This document shows, piece by piece, positions 45,990 to 55,687 of a stretch of 64,000 bases of DNA (its first letter is position 1; each line of letters starts with the position of its first letter). The translations under genes were made by a program, and so were the position numbers. The notes under the pieces were generated by a model. That model saw only the letters and a program-made list of their open reading frames with translations, was not told where the DNA came from and searched no databases. Source of the DNA: an uncultured Owenweeksia sp. GTDB taxonomy: Bacteria; Bacteroidota; Bacteroidia; Flavobacteriales; Schleiferiaceae. Location: positions 1-64,000 of the forward strand of contig CAKZRR010000032.1 in NCBI GenBank assembly GCA_937146805.1. The letters run 5' to 3'.

Positions 45990-47345
45990 TTAAATCTTAA
46001 GGTGGTAATTTTTGATTTTATTATACAAGGTCTTACGGTCTATATTCAGCATTTTGGCCGCTTTGGATTTATTATATCGCGTAAGCTCTAAAACTTCCAT
46101 TATTTTTTCTCTTTCCAGCTGGCCTTCCAATTTTTTTAAATCGGTGGAGGTAGATGTGTTCTGCTCATCAATACCCCATACAAGAGATTGATCTACAAGA
46201 TCTTTTGGTAAATCATGTGTTTGAATCTTATCGGTTTGGCAAATTAAAACTACCCGATTAATTATATTGTGTAACTCTCTCAAATTACCTGGCCATCGGT
46301 AGTTGGTTAGTATTTTTTCTACTTCTTGGCTATAGCCTAATACATTCTTATTAAACAAGGTATTGGCTTCACTAATAAAATGCTTAGCATATTGCAGTAT
46401 TTCCAACTTTCTGGTACGTATTGGTTTAAGGTCAATTCCAAATTCATTAATACGATAATAAAGGTCTTCCCTAAATTTACCTGATTGAATCAAATCAGGT
46501 AAGCTAAAGTTACTAGCGGTAATAATTCGAACGTTAATGGGAATGTTTCCGCTGCCGCCCACTTTGCGAATAACTTTTTCTTGAATAGCTCTAAGTAGCT
46601 TTACTTGTACTTGATAATTAAGGTTTCCAATTTCATCTAAAAAAAGGGTTCCGCCTGTAGCTCGCTCAAATTGGCCAGTACTTGGCTCGATAAGCGGATC
46701 TTTTGAAACTCTACCAAAAAGCTCTAAGTCCGCTTCGCGGTTGCTAAGTCCTCCACAGTCAATGGCTATAAATGGTTGATTTTTGCGTGTGCTTTTGAGG
46801 TGTATTTGTTTGGCAATAAACTCTTTACCTGTCCCGCTTTCGCCTGAAATAAGCACACTCAAATCTGTAGGGGCAGTAAGATCTACCAATTCCATAATTT
46901 GGGCGCTTTGCAAGCTATTGCCTTTAACAAACTGGCTCTCAAAAAGAGAGGCGTTTAAAGTGTAGTCGTTTGAGAAAGCCGCTGATTTGCTGGGGGATGA
47001 AAGGTGATTTACAAGCTTTAATAGTTCAAAAGGCTTGATGGGTTGCAATAAATAGTGCGTTGCCCCTAAAGGAAAACAAGTGAGTGCTTCTTCAAAATTA
47101 TCTGTGTTACAGAGAACAATGCAGGCGGGTATTTTGTTCTTTTTTGATTGTAAAAAAGGCTTTAAATTACCATCATGTAATTCAAAATCGCTTAAGAGGC
47201 AATCAAATTGTTTATTTCGTAAAAGATTTTCAGCTTCATTAAAGGAAACAGCATTTTCAATGTGATGTCCTTCGTTGGCCAAAGTGCGATTAACAATATT
47301 ATTGGCAACTGGGTTTTTGGTTAAGTATAAAATATGGAAAGGCAT
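45990..47345 (-). CDS. NtrC-like AAA+ response regulator lacking the GAFTGA motif
   Basis: 451 residues. Receiver domain (about 1-120) with phosphoacceptor Asp in CLLSDFELHDG and the conserved Lys in LQPIKP. AAA+ domain (about 133-360) with Walker A GESGTGKE, Walker B GGTLFLDEIGN and FREDLYYRI. C-terminal Fis-like HTH (KSKAAKMLNIDRKTLYNKIKNY). The sigma-54-contacting GAFTGA loop is missing: ELFG runs straight into RVSKDPLIEPSTGQFE. It probably acts as a DNA-binding AAA+ regulator that does not drive sigma-54 in the classical way. No histidine kinase gene is adjacent. Confidence 0.85.
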   Translation of the reverse strand: MPFHILYLTKNPVANNIVNRTLANEGHHIENAVSFNEAENLLRNKQFDCLLSDFELHDGNLKPFLQSKKNKIPACIVLCNTDNFEEALTCFPLGATHYLLQPIKPFELLKLVNHLSSPSKSAAFSNDYTLNASLFESQFVKGNSLQSAQIMELVDLTAPTDLSVLISGESGTGKEFIAKQIHLKSTRKNQPFIAIDCGGLSNREADLELFGRVSKDPLIEPSTGQFERATGGTLFLDEIGNLNYQVQVKLLRAIQEKVIRKVGGSGNIPINVRIITASNFSLPDLIQSGKFREDLYYRINEFGIDLKPIRTRKLEILQYAKHFISEANTLFNKNVLGYSQEVEKILTNYRWPGNLRELHNIINRVVLICQTDKIQTHDLPKDLVDQSLVWGIDEQNTSTSTDLKKLEGQLEREKIMEVLELTRYNKSKAAKMLNIDRKTLYNKIKNYHLKI

Positions 47346-47532
47346 TTGGTTTTGGTTTGGTTGATTTCATAGGTCTAAGTTACTGTAAATTATTGATATA
47401 GAAACTAAGCGACTTAGCCAAGAGTGCTTGGTTAATACTAAAGAAGAATATTCGTTCGAAAATAAATATTTTAAAAACTTGAAGCAGCACCAATAGGTTA
47501 AGGGATGTTGCTAACAAGCAAATTAAAAAGTA

Positions 47533-47832
47533 CTAGAAATTTTCGGACAGGTAGTTGCCTGTGGCGTTAAAAGTAAGTTGCTTATTTACTTCTTTAAAAC
47601 GAAGCTCAACCTTAAACTGAAACACATTTACAGAGGGTTCCACTTTCTCAGCTTTAAGAATAACAGCTCCTGGAAAATTATGCATGATATATTTACGTGC
47701 CAAGGAAGGTAATTCTTTGGGATGAACACTCACCTTTTCAGTATCTGTTCCTTCGTTACCATCTGATTTGTAAGAGCTTAATCCAATAATAAAAGTAAAA
47801 GCTGCGAAGAATATAAGTAGTTTTTTAGCCAT
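47533..47832 (-). CDS. PepSY-like (BLIP-like) small secreted protein
   Basis: 99 residues from the ATG at 47832. Signal peptide (FIIGLSSYK), then a PF11396-type PepSY-like domain: LPSLARKYIMHNFPGAVILKAEKVE and FKVELRFKEVNKQLTFNATGNYL. Role unknown. The track start is six codons upstream. A TACATTTA sequence upstream resembles the -7 element with one mismatch. Confidence 0.72.
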   Translation of the reverse strand: MAKKLLIFFAAFTFIIGLSSYKSDGNEGTDTEKVSVHPKELPSLARKYIMHNFPGAVILKAEKVEPSVNVFQFKVELRFKEVNKQLTFNATGNYLSENF

Positions 47833-48031
47833 AAAGTTGTGTTTTTGCACCCCTAAATGTACTTTAACAATTACCTTATTTCCAAATTGGTGTGAGCGAT
47901 TATCGCTTAAAATTGGACTAAAATAGCCAATTGTTGAAAACCTTTGCTGCTTTTTGATTAGCCATAGCAGGGAATGAGGGAGTTAGCGAAAAAAGTATTA
48001 ACAATGTAAGATTTTCACATCAAGAAGTCTA

Positions 48032-48060
48032 TTGTTGACCAGCGCCTTAAGCTACATTTG
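48032..48060 (+). promoter_or_regulatory. Bacteroidota promoter for the esterase gene
   Basis: TTG (48032-48034), 18 bp spacer, TACATTTG (48053-48060), matching the TTG-N17-23-TAnnTTTG consensus of the Bacteroidota primary sigma factor. About 27 bp before the ATG. Confidence 0.8.
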
Positions 48061-48087
48061 CCAGCAAAATTTTAAAGCCTAAGCCCT

Positions 48088-48753
48088 ATGGTTAGCAAAA
48101 ACTTAAGTTTGGAACATAAAGTATTGGCACCTGTAAAGAAGCATGAAAAACCACCTTTGCTCCTTGTATTGCATGGTTATGGTAGCGATGAAAATGATTT
48201 GTTTTCCATGGCTCCGATGCTAAATCAGCAGTTTTTGGTAGTGAGTGCCCGTGCTCCTTTAAGTATTGGTTTTGGAGGTTTTGCATGGTATGAGATAAAT
48301 TTTTCTAACGATGGCGTGAAAACAAGCAATACCAGCCAAGCTAAAGAAGCGATGGAGATGGTGCGAAAATTTATTGTTGAAGTACATGAGGCCTATGGTA
48401 CCGATAGCGAGCAAGTGAGTTTGTTGGGTTTTAGCCAAGGAGCTATTTTGAGCTATGGCTTAAGTTTTAATTATCCGAAAGAGTTTAATAGTATAATAGC
48501 TTTAAGCGGTTACATAATGGCAGATTTATTGCCTAAGCAGTATGATTTAGCGGCTGTGCGAGCTTTGGCCATTTTTGCCAGCCATGGTGTACAAGATGAA
48601 GTAATACCAATAGATTGGGCACGAAAGGCTGCGGCTTTTTTAGAAAAAATGAAGTGTGATTTTAGCTTTAAAGAGTACGCAATGGGTCATGGCGTAAATC
48701 AAAACTGTTTTGAAGATTTACAGCGTTGGCTTAGTAAGCAACAGGTTATTTAG
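48088..48753 (+). CDS. Carboxylesterase/phospholipase family hydrolase
   Basis: 221 residues of the lysophospholipase/carboxylesterase (Abhydrolase_2) family. Seen: VLHGYGSDENDLF, nucleophile elbow GFSQGA, acid HGVQDEVIP, and His in MGHGVN. Cytosolic, no signal peptide. Substrate probably short-chain esters or lysophospholipids. Its stop overlaps the end of the convergent murQ gene by eight bases. Confidence 0.9.
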   Translation: MVSKNLSLEHKVLAPVKKHEKPPLLLVLHGYGSDENDLFSMAPMLNQQFLVVSARAPLSIGFGGFAWYEINFSNDGVKTSNTSQAKEAMEMVRKFIVEVHEAYGTDSEQVSLLGFSQGAILSYGLSFNYPKEFNSIIALSGYIMADLLPKQYDLAAVRALAIFASHGVQDEVIPIDWARKAAAFLEKMKCDFSFKEYAMGHGVNQNCFEDLQRWLSKQQVI

Positions 48754-49558
48754 CCCTAGATTTAAAGTAATTGGCTGCAGCTCTAACGCTACCATGTACC
48801 AAGAGTAATTGCTGCGCCTCTTCTGCTTCGATGGGTAGTTCAGCCATTAACATACGGGTGCCTCTATCTACCAACTTGTTGTTGCTGAGTTGCATGTCTA
48901 CCATTTTGTTCCCCTTTACTCTTCCTAGGCCAATCATTACGCTGGTAGAAATCATATTGAGAATAAGTTTTTGAGCGGTACCCGCTTTCATGCGTGTGCT
49001 TCCGGTAACAAATTCAGGGCCTACTTCGGCTACTATTTTATAATCAGAAACCTCTAAAACTGGTGCATTGGTATTACAGCAGATACAGGCGGTAGCAATG
49101 CCTTTTTCTTGTGCCATTTTTAAGCCTCCAATTACATAGGGAGTAGTTCCCGAAGCAGCAATTCCAATAAGAATATCATTGGAATTTATAGCATAGGCTT
49201 CCAAATCTTTAAAGGCGCCTTGCGTGTCGTCCTCGGCAAATTCAACAGCGTTGCGTATGGCCTGGTCTCCACCAGCAATAAGTCCAATAACTTCTTTAGG
49301 CGAAGCACCAAAAGTAGGGGGTAGTTCTGAGGCGTCTAAAATTCCTAAACGTCCACTGGTGCCCGCCCCAATGTAAAAAAGACGTCCACCGTTTTTCATT
49401 TGGCCTACCGCTTTAGTAACTAAAGCCTCTATTTGAGGAATTGTTTTTTCAACAGCTGATGCAATTTTGGCATCTTCCTTATTAATACTCCTCAAAAGCT
49501 CACCTGGCTTCATCTTTTCGAGATGGTCGTAAAGGGAGTCTTTTTCAGTGGTTCTCAT
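48746..49558 (-). CDS. murQ: N-acetylmuramic acid 6-phosphate etherase
   Basis: Cleaves the lactyl ether of MurNAc-6-phosphate in cell-wall recycling. Seen: RLFYIGAGTSGRLGILDASELPPTFG, LIAGGDQAIRNAVEFAEDD, IGIAASGTTPYVIGGL, and TGSTRMKAGTAQKLILNMIST. SIS-fold protein of 270 residues, slightly shorter than the E. coli protein. It lies 11 bases downstream of the RsmB-like gene on the same strand. Confidence 0.95.
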   Translation of the reverse strand: MRTTEKDSLYDHLEKMKPGELLRSINKEDAKIASAVEKTIPQIEALVTKAVGQMKNGGRLFYIGAGTSGRLGILDASELPPTFGASPKEVIGLIAGGDQAIRNAVEFAEDDTQGAFKDLEAYAINSNDILIGIAASGTTPYVIGGLKMAQEKGIATACICCNTNAPVLEVSDYKIVAEVGPEFVTGSTRMKAGTAQKLILNMISTSVMIGLGRVKGNKMVDMQLSNNKLVDRGTRMLMAELPIEAEEAQQLLLVHGSVRAAANYFKSRAK

Positions 49559-49569
49559 ATTTAATAATG

Positions 49570-50790
49570 TTATCCGTTTTTCACTAGCCTAGCCATATAA
49601 AAACCATCGTTGGTATCGGCTGGTAGCAAGTTGTCTTCGGCCTCTAAATTAAAATCGGGGTGTGTACTTAAAAACAGGGCTACCTGTTCCTCATTTTCGG
49701 CAGGAAGAATAGAACATGTAGCGTACACCATTTTGCCTCCTACTTTAAGCATGGCACTATATTGATGTAAAATTTGCTGCTGTAGTTCAATTAGTTCCTC
49801 TAGTTTTTCAGGGCTTAATTTCCACTTTGAATCGGGGTTACGTTTAATAACTCCTAGGCCAGAGCAAGGCACATCTAGCAATAATCTGTCAGCGGTATTC
49901 TTTAATCGCTTTACCGTTTTGCTGCCCTCAATGGCCTTAATTTCAATGTTATGAGCTCCATTTCGTTTGGCACGTCTTTTTAGCTCGGTAAGCTTACGCT
50001 CTTCCACATCCATGGCAATAATTACCCCTTTGTTTTGCATTAATGCAGATAAGTGTAATGTTTTGCCACCGGCTCCAGCACAAGCGTCAATCACGCGCAT
50101 GCCAGGAGTTACCTCTAAAAATGGGGCAATTTGCTGTGAGCCGCCATCTTGTACTTCAAACCATCCCTTTTGAAAACTCTCGTTTCTAAAAAAGTTAGAT
50201 CGCTCTTTAAACACCAAGCCATCTGGCGTATTAGCCACTAAGAGTGTGTCAATACCTTCTTCGTGTAGTTTTTTTTGCAGCTCTTTACGTTGTGTTTTGT
50301 GCGTATTGGCACGGATGATTACACCAGCTTCGCTATTTAAGTCTTTGGCAATTTGTTCCCACTTCTTACCAAAAGTAGCCTGCCCAATTTCATCTATCCA
50401 TATAGGAAAAGATTGTTGTACGCCCACATCCTGAGGCATGGATGCCTGTGCCTTTTTAACATCAAAATTTTGAACTCTTTCAAAGGGAGGCCAAGCGGGT
50501 AACTCTTTGCCTTTTAGCTGCCACCAAACTCCAAATACCCGATATAGTTCCTTACGGTGAAGGCTAGGGGTTTTTCCATAGAGCTCCCATAGGTATCGCC
50601 ACCATCTAATAATCTCATAGGTAGATTCAGCAATGAAGGCTCTATCTCTAGCCCCCCATTTTTTATTAGACTTAAGTATGCGCTCTACCACCTTGTCGGC
50701 ATGGTAGCCTTGTTCAAAGGTTTGCTCTAATGCTTCCATTACGGCTGCTACTAGATTGTTGTAAAGCTTGTTTTGTGTTGGTTTTAACAA
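49570..50790 (-). CDS. RsmB-like rRNA cytosine-C5 methyltransferase (NOL1/NOP2/Sun)
   Basis: 406 residues. The C-terminal SAM methyltransferase domain shows VIDACAGAGGKTLHLSA (SAM binding), the catalytic LLDVPCSGLGVIKRNPD, and YATCSILPAENEEQV with the second catalytic Cys. The N-terminal part resembles the RNA-binding NusB-like region. It methylates cytosine C5, most likely in rRNA. It follows the E1 dehydrogenase gene by nine bases. Confidence 0.88.
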   Translation of the reverse strand: MLKPTQNKLYNNLVAAVMEALEQTFEQGYHADKVVERILKSNKKWGARDRAFIAESTYEIIRWWRYLWELYGKTPSLHRKELYRVFGVWWQLKGKELPAWPPFERVQNFDVKKAQASMPQDVGVQQSFPIWIDEIGQATFGKKWEQIAKDLNSEAGVIIRANTHKTQRKELQKKLHEEGIDTLLVANTPDGLVFKERSNFFRNESFQKGWFEVQDGGSQQIAPFLEVTPGMRVIDACAGAGGKTLHLSALMQNKGVIIAMDVEERKLTELKRRAKRNGAHNIEIKAIEGSKTVKRLKNTADRLLLDVPCSGLGVIKRNPDSKWKLSPEKLEELIELQQQILHQYSAMLKVGGKMVYATCSILPAENEEQVALFLSTHPDFNLEAEDNLLPADTNDGFYMARLVKNG

Positions 50791-50799
50791 AGCGTATTT

Positions 50800-53217
50800 T
50801 TAAGAAATGGCTGGATATTGGCTTGGGTTACTCTCGTGCATTAAGGCGTAAATACTTTCTACCACATCGTCTGCCGATGGTTTCGAAAAATAATCGCCAT
50901 CGGTGCCATAGGCAGGACGGTGCGCTTTCGCAGTAAGCGTTATTGGAGCACTGTCTAAATACTGATAGCCTTTTTGTTCCTCCATAATTTTTTGAAGAAT
51001 AAAGGCGCTGGCACCACCCGGTACATCTTCATCTAAAACTACTAGGCGGTTGGTTTTTTGCAAACTTTCTACAATTTGCTGTGTTCTATCAAACGGAAGT
51101 AAAGATTGTGCATCAATTATTTCTACATCAATATTAAATGTAGCTAGTAATTCTGCGGCTTCTAAGGCAATTCGGCAACAGCTACCATAAGTTACTAAAG
51201 TTACATCATCTCCATTTTTAATGGTCTCTACTATGCCAATAGGAGTTCGTATTTCACCTAAGTTGGTGGGCATTTTTTCTTTTAAACGATACCCGTTTAA
51301 GCACTCTACAATAAGAGCAGGGTCATCGGCCTCTAACATGGTATTGTAAAATCCGGCCGCCTTGGTCATATTTCTAGGAACCAAAACATGAATACCTCTA
51401 AGAGTCCCTAAAATGGCTCCCATGGGCGATCCGCTATGCCAAATGCCTTCTAAGCGGTGGCCACGTGTGCGGACAATTACCGGTGCTTTTTGGCGGCCTT
51501 TGGTACGATAATGTACCGTGGCTAAATCGTCACTCATTATTTGCAAGGCATACAATAGGTAGTCTAGGTACTGAATTTCAGCAATGGGGCGTAAGCCGCG
51601 CATGGCCATCCCAATTCCTTGGCCTAAAATAGTGGCTTCTCTAATACCGGTGTCAAAAACACGGCCTTCGCCATGTTTGTCTTGTAAACCTTCTAATCCT
51701 TGATTTACATCTCCAATTTTACCACTGTCCTCACCAAAAATCAGGGTTTCGGGCTTTTCGCCTAATAGGCGATCAAAATTTTCGCGCAAAATAATACGAG
51801 CATCTACCATTTCGGCATCACTATCAAACTCAGGTGCTACTTCATTAATCAAAAGCGGGCTCCATTCAGATTGACTGTACAAATAGTCGTTATAGCTGTC
51901 TTTGCCAAGTGCTAAAGCCTGTTGTAACCAATTTTTAAGATCGCTTTTTACAGTGGCATCAGCTTCCTTAAGCTGCCATAATGAGCGCCTTACGGCTGAA
52001 ACGGCATCCTTTTTTAAGGGCTCGGTGTCGCTAGATAATTGTTGCGCCCAGCTTTGTAGTTGATCTGGGTTTTCAGCATGAGGAGCCGCAGCTTCAATCC
52101 ATTGGGCTACCTGTGCTACATCTTCTTTTATGGGATTTATAAAATCACTCCATGCCGCAGCTTTACCTTGGCGAGCCATTTTCTTGGCTTCTTTTTCAGT
52201 TTCATCAATTTGGTCGGGCGTAGCAATACCTTCGCTTAGTATCCACTCCTTCATTTTTTTTACACAATCAAATTCGCGTTCCCAATTTAGGCGTTGCTCA
52301 TTCTTGTAGCGTTCATGCGATCCTGAGGTAGAGTGACCTTGGGGCTGGGTAATTTCGTTTACGTGAATTAACACAGGGATGTGTTTTTTTCGGGCAATTT
52401 TTTCAGCTTTTTCGTAGGTAGCTACTAAGCTGCTGTAATCCCAACCTTTTACGCGTAAAATTTCGTAACCATTGCTGTCACCTTCTTTTTGAAAGCCAGC
52501 TAATATTTCTGAAATATTTTCTTTGGTTGTTTGGTATTTACTGTGTACCGAAATGCCATAATCGTCATCCCAAACAGAAATAACCATAGGTACTTGCAAT
52601 ACTCCAGCCGCATTAAAAGTCTCAAAAAATAAACCTTCGCTGGTAGAGGCATTGCCAATGGTTCCCCAGGCAATCTCATTTCCCTTATTCGAAAAATTAC
52701 TAACGCCTTCCAGTCCTTTATTTTCACGATAAACTTTAGACGCCTCTGCCAAACCCAGTAAACGCGGCATTTGTCCTGCTGTAGGTGAAATATCAGCTGA
52801 CGAGTTTTTTTGTTCTGTTAAATTTTTCCATGCTCCATTTTCATCCAAACTTTGAGTAGCAAAATGTCCATTCATTTGCCTTCCGGCAGAAGCGGGTTCG
52901 TTCTCGTGGTTGGTGTCGGCATAAAGGCTGGCAAAAAATTGTTGCGAAGTGAGTTGGCCAATAGCCATCATAAAAGTTTGATCGCGGTAATAACCTGATC
53001 TGAAATCACCATTTTTAAACACCTTGGCCCAAGCAATTTGCGCTACTTCTTTTCCATCTCCAAAAATGCCAAACTTGGCTTTTCCAGTAAGCACTTCACG
53101 CCTTCCTATTAGGCTGGCTTCGCGGCTTTCAATGGCTAATTTGTAATCTTTTAATACTTCGGCTTTAAATTCTTCAAGACTAATATTTTCGCTTGAGCGT
53201 GTTTGGGTATCACTCAT
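50800..53217 (-). CDS. 2-oxoacid dehydrogenase E1 component, alpha-beta fusion
   Basis: 805 residues, a single-chain thiamine-pyrophosphate dehydrogenase. The N-terminal half is alpha-like (YYRDQTFMMA, then SAGRQMNGHF, TAGQMPRLLGLAEA, IGNASTSEGLFFE as the TPP region). The C-terminal half is beta-like (IFGEDSGKIGDVNQG, GFYNTMLEADDPALIVE, LPFDRTQQIVESLQKT). Such fusions are common in Flavobacteriia and likely act on pyruvate or branched-chain oxoacids with E2/E3 encoded elsewhere; the exact substrate is unclear. A good promoter stands upstream. Confidence 0.88.
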   Translation of the reverse strand: MSDTQTRSSENISLEEFKAEVLKDYKLAIESREASLIGRREVLTGKAKFGIFGDGKEVAQIAWAKVFKNGDFRSGYYRDQTFMMAIGQLTSQQFFASLYADTNHENEPASAGRQMNGHFATQSLDENGAWKNLTEQKNSSADISPTAGQMPRLLGLAEASKVYRENKGLEGVSNFSNKGNEIAWGTIGNASTSEGLFFETFNAAGVLQVPMVISVWDDDYGISVHSKYQTTKENISEILAGFQKEGDSNGYEILRVKGWDYSSLVATYEKAEKIARKKHIPVLIHVNEITQPQGHSTSGSHERYKNEQRLNWEREFDCVKKMKEWILSEGIATPDQIDETEKEAKKMARQGKAAAWSDFINPIKEDVAQVAQWIEAAAPHAENPDQLQSWAQQLSSDTEPLKKDAVSAVRRSLWQLKEADATVKSDLKNWLQQALALGKDSYNDYLYSQSEWSPLLINEVAPEFDSDAEMVDARIILRENFDRLLGEKPETLIFGEDSGKIGDVNQGLEGLQDKHGEGRVFDTGIREATILGQGIGMAMRGLRPIAEIQYLDYLLYALQIMSDDLATVHYRTKGRQKAPVIVRTRGHRLEGIWHSGSPMGAILGTLRGIHVLVPRNMTKAAGFYNTMLEADDPALIVECLNGYRLKEKMPTNLGEIRTPIGIVETIKNGDDVTLVTYGSCCRIALEAAELLATFNIDVEIIDAQSLLPFDRTQQIVESLQKTNRLVVLDEDVPGGASAFILQKIMEEQKGYQYLDSAPITLTAKAHRPAYGTDGDYFSKPSADDVVESIYALMHESNPSQYPAIS

Positions 53218-53242
53218 GATTATCGCATTTTTTTAAGAGGTG

Positions 53243-53272
53243 CAAAGGTAGCCAATATTGGGGCTAAAGCAA
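53243..53272 (-). promoter_or_regulatory. Bacteroidota promoter for the E1 dehydrogenase gene
   Basis: On the minus strand: TTG (53270-53272), 19 bp spacer, TACCTTTG (53243-53250), about 25 bp before the ATG at 53217. Matches TTG-N17-23-TAnnTTTG. Confidence 0.8.
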
Positions 53273-53334
53273 GGTGCCAGTATGGCTGCCGCTAGCATGG
53301 TATCTATCAGGGTTTTAGATATACCTAGAGTTGT

Positions 53335-54351
53335 TTATAAAGTTTCTTGCGCTTTTACAAAATCGGTAACGAGGTAGGCGATCGCTTTTCCAAGCATTTC
53401 TCTTTCGAGTGGGCTGGTGCTACGCTCAGGAGAGCCTTCGCAAAGGTGTAAATACGTGCAGGGCAGGAGGGAAGCTATGGCGCGTATAAAGCTGCGTAGT
53501 TCGTTTAGGTTAAAGCCTGATGGGTTTAAGGCGCTTACCGGAAATTTAGTGAGGCAATCTAGGTCTATCTCCAAGCCAATGGGTTCTCCAACAAACGAAT
53601 CGCAAAATTGCAGGAGCCGCTCCAAGCGTTCGCTATGGTTTAGAGGCAATAGGCTTTCGAAGGAAAGATATTGGAGTTGGGTATTTTTTTGAAACTGCTC
53701 TAAAATATCTTCTGAATTATAACTTTGGTGCAAGCCAAAAACTCCGTATTGGTTTAACAGTTTTTCAGAATGTGCATAGCTAAATCCATTTCCGCTGTGG
53801 CGTCCTTCTAGGGTTCTAAAGTCGCTGTGTGGATCAATGTTAATCACCGAAAGAGCTTTGCCTAAGGCTTTAACACTACCCTTTATGTTGCCATAGGCAT
53901 TGTTGTGGCCACCACCAATAATAATGGGTGTTTTGCCTTGCGATACAATGCTTTCAATACTTTGCGCTACGGATTTATCAATAATGGCGGTGCTTTCTCG
54001 GAGTTGCTTTAGGTCATAGGGTTTTGTGTTATTGAGGGTCTTGGCTTCGTTTAATAAGTCAGGAAACTCTAGGGCGCCCGCCACACAAATGGAGTGTCCC
54101 GATAAAAAACGATTGCTCTGTACATTGAGCAATGCTTTTAAACTATAATCCCAGCAATTGGTGGCACCACCTACTCCTAAGTTGGCACGTATGCCTATAT
54201 CTTCTTTAATACCCATCACTACAAATTGCGCTTCGCTGTGCCTTAGTTCCTCCAGTCCTTCAATTTGTTTTATGGTTTCGCCTAATTTGGTTTCTCCGGG
54301 ACGTAAATTGGTAAAGGCATTGCGTTGTTTGGTTGTGAATAATTTTAACAT
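53335..54351 (-). CDS. hutG: Formimidoylglutamase (arginase family)
   Basis: 338 residues of the ureohydrolase fold. Metal-site motifs: GGGHNNAYG, INIDPHSDFR and LEIDLDCLTKFP. It hydrolyses N-formimidoyl-glutamate to glutamate and formamide in histidine degradation. Overlaps the hutI gene by seven bases, which supports this role over arginase or agmatinase. Confidence 0.86.
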   Translation of the reverse strand: MLKLFTTKQRNAFTNLRPGETKLGETIKQIEGLEELRHSEAQFVVMGIKEDIGIRANLGVGGATNCWDYSLKALLNVQSNRFLSGHSICVAGALEFPDLLNEAKTLNNTKPYDLKQLRESTAIIDKSVAQSIESIVSQGKTPIIIGGGHNNAYGNIKGSVKALGKALSVINIDPHSDFRTLEGRHSGNGFSYAHSEKLLNQYGVFGLHQSYNSEDILEQFQKNTQLQYLSFESLLPLNHSERLERLLQFCDSFVGEPIGLEIDLDCLTKFPVSALNPSGFNLNELRSFIRAIASLLPCTYLHLCEGSPERSTSPLEREMLGKAIAYLVTDFVKAQETL

Positions 54352-55583
54352 GGCATACTTTGTTTTATTCCGTTAAGGAATACATTTTTAATTAAATGAT
54401 GACCAAAATTATAGGGTAGAAAAGAGGCGGATTGCAGCGGTTTAGTAAGAATGAGATTGGCCTTTTTTCCTTTTTCAATACTTCCTAATTCACTACTTAA
54501 TTCAATAGCGGCAGCTCCATTTAGGGTGGCGGCACTAATGGCTTGTTGAGGTGTCATTTTCATTTTAATGGAGGCCAAAGACACCATCAAATTCATATTC
54601 CCGCTGGGAGCCGAGCCCGGATTAAAATCGGTAGCCAAGGCAATAATGGCATTTTCTGCAATTAATTTTTGGGCGGGTGCATAGGGTATTTCTAAAAAAA
54701 GTGAGCAGCCAGGTAGCAAGGTCGCTATGGTGTTCGATTGCCCTAAAATTTTAATATCTTCGGCCGTCATTACTTCTAAATGATCAACTGACAATGCGTC
54801 AGCGGAACAGGCTTTTTTAATGGAACCCAGTGTGTTAAACTGATTTAGGTGAAGCTTTGTTTTAAGCTTATGTTTTTGAGCGGCCTCAATAATTTGCACC
54901 ATGTCATCTACGCTAAAATAACCCTCTTCGCAAAAAACATCTACGTAATCGGCTAAGTTTTGGCTGGCCACTTCGGGCATCATTTCATTTATAATTTGGT
55001 GTAGGTAACCTGCATGGTCGTTGCTAAAATTTTCGGGAAAAGCGTGTGCGCCCAAAAAAGTAGTTTTTACAGGAAGAGGAAAATCTTCTCCCAGCTTTCG
55101 GGCTACTCGTAACATTTTTAACTCACTTTCGGGTGTTAAACCGTAGCCACTTTTTATTTCAATGGCTCCGGTTCCTAAATGGATTAATTCGTACAAACGC
55201 GCGGCTGCACTTTCGTATAATTCTTCTTCGCTGGCCGCTCTCAATTTTTTGGCCGAATTTAAAATTCCACCTCCTTGAGCCGCAATTTCAGCGTAGGTCA
55301 TTCCGCTTAAGCGTTTGGCAAATTCATCTTCGCGAGTTCCGGCATATACTAGGTGCGTATGGCTATCTACCCAAGTAGGTAAAACCATTCCGCCTTGGGC
55401 GTTTATAGTTTCGTTGGCGCTAGGTGCTTCGCCTTGCCCCCAGCTTTCAATTTTGTCATTTTTAAGAGCTAGCCAAGCTTGTTCGGTTTCGGGAAAATGT
55501 CCTAAATCAAGCCCTCGTTTGTAGGGGCGATTTTGATCTTCGATGTGAAGAATTTTTGAAATATTGTAAATTACAGTATCCAT
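54345..55583 (-). CDS. hutI: Imidazolonepropionase
   Basis: Amidohydrolase-superfamily enzyme of 412 residues converting imidazolone-5-propionate to formimidoylglutamate. Seen: DSHTHLVYAGTREDEFAKRL (metal-binding HxH), GGGILNSAKKLRAAS, AIEIKSGYGL, TFLGAHAFP, LHLNQFNTLG and ATDFNPGSAP. Acts just before HutG in the histidine pathway; hutU and hutH are not in the window. Confidence 0.95.
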   Translation of the reverse strand: MDTVIYNISKILHIEDQNRPYKRGLDLGHFPETEQAWLALKNDKIESWGQGEAPSANETINAQGGMVLPTWVDSHTHLVYAGTREDEFAKRLSGMTYAEIAAQGGGILNSAKKLRAASEEELYESAAARLYELIHLGTGAIEIKSGYGLTPESELKMLRVARKLGEDFPLPVKTTFLGAHAFPENFSNDHAGYLHQIINEMMPEVASQNLADYVDVFCEEGYFSVDDMVQIIEAAQKHKLKTKLHLNQFNTLGSIKKACSADALSVDHLEVMTAEDIKILGQSNTIATLLPGCSLFLEIPYAPAQKLIAENAIIALATDFNPGSAPSGNMNLMVSLASIKMKMTPQQAISAATLNGAAAIELSSELGSIEKGKKANLILTKPLQSASFLPYNFGHHLIKNVFLNGIKQSMPC

Positions 55584-55687
55584 GTTTGTAAGGTAGCAAT
55601 TTATGGTTTCACTAGGCTTCGAAACTAGTTTAAAAAACTTCTTTTTACACGCAATGGCATTGCCTTTTTATTAGTTTCTTTGTTGCT

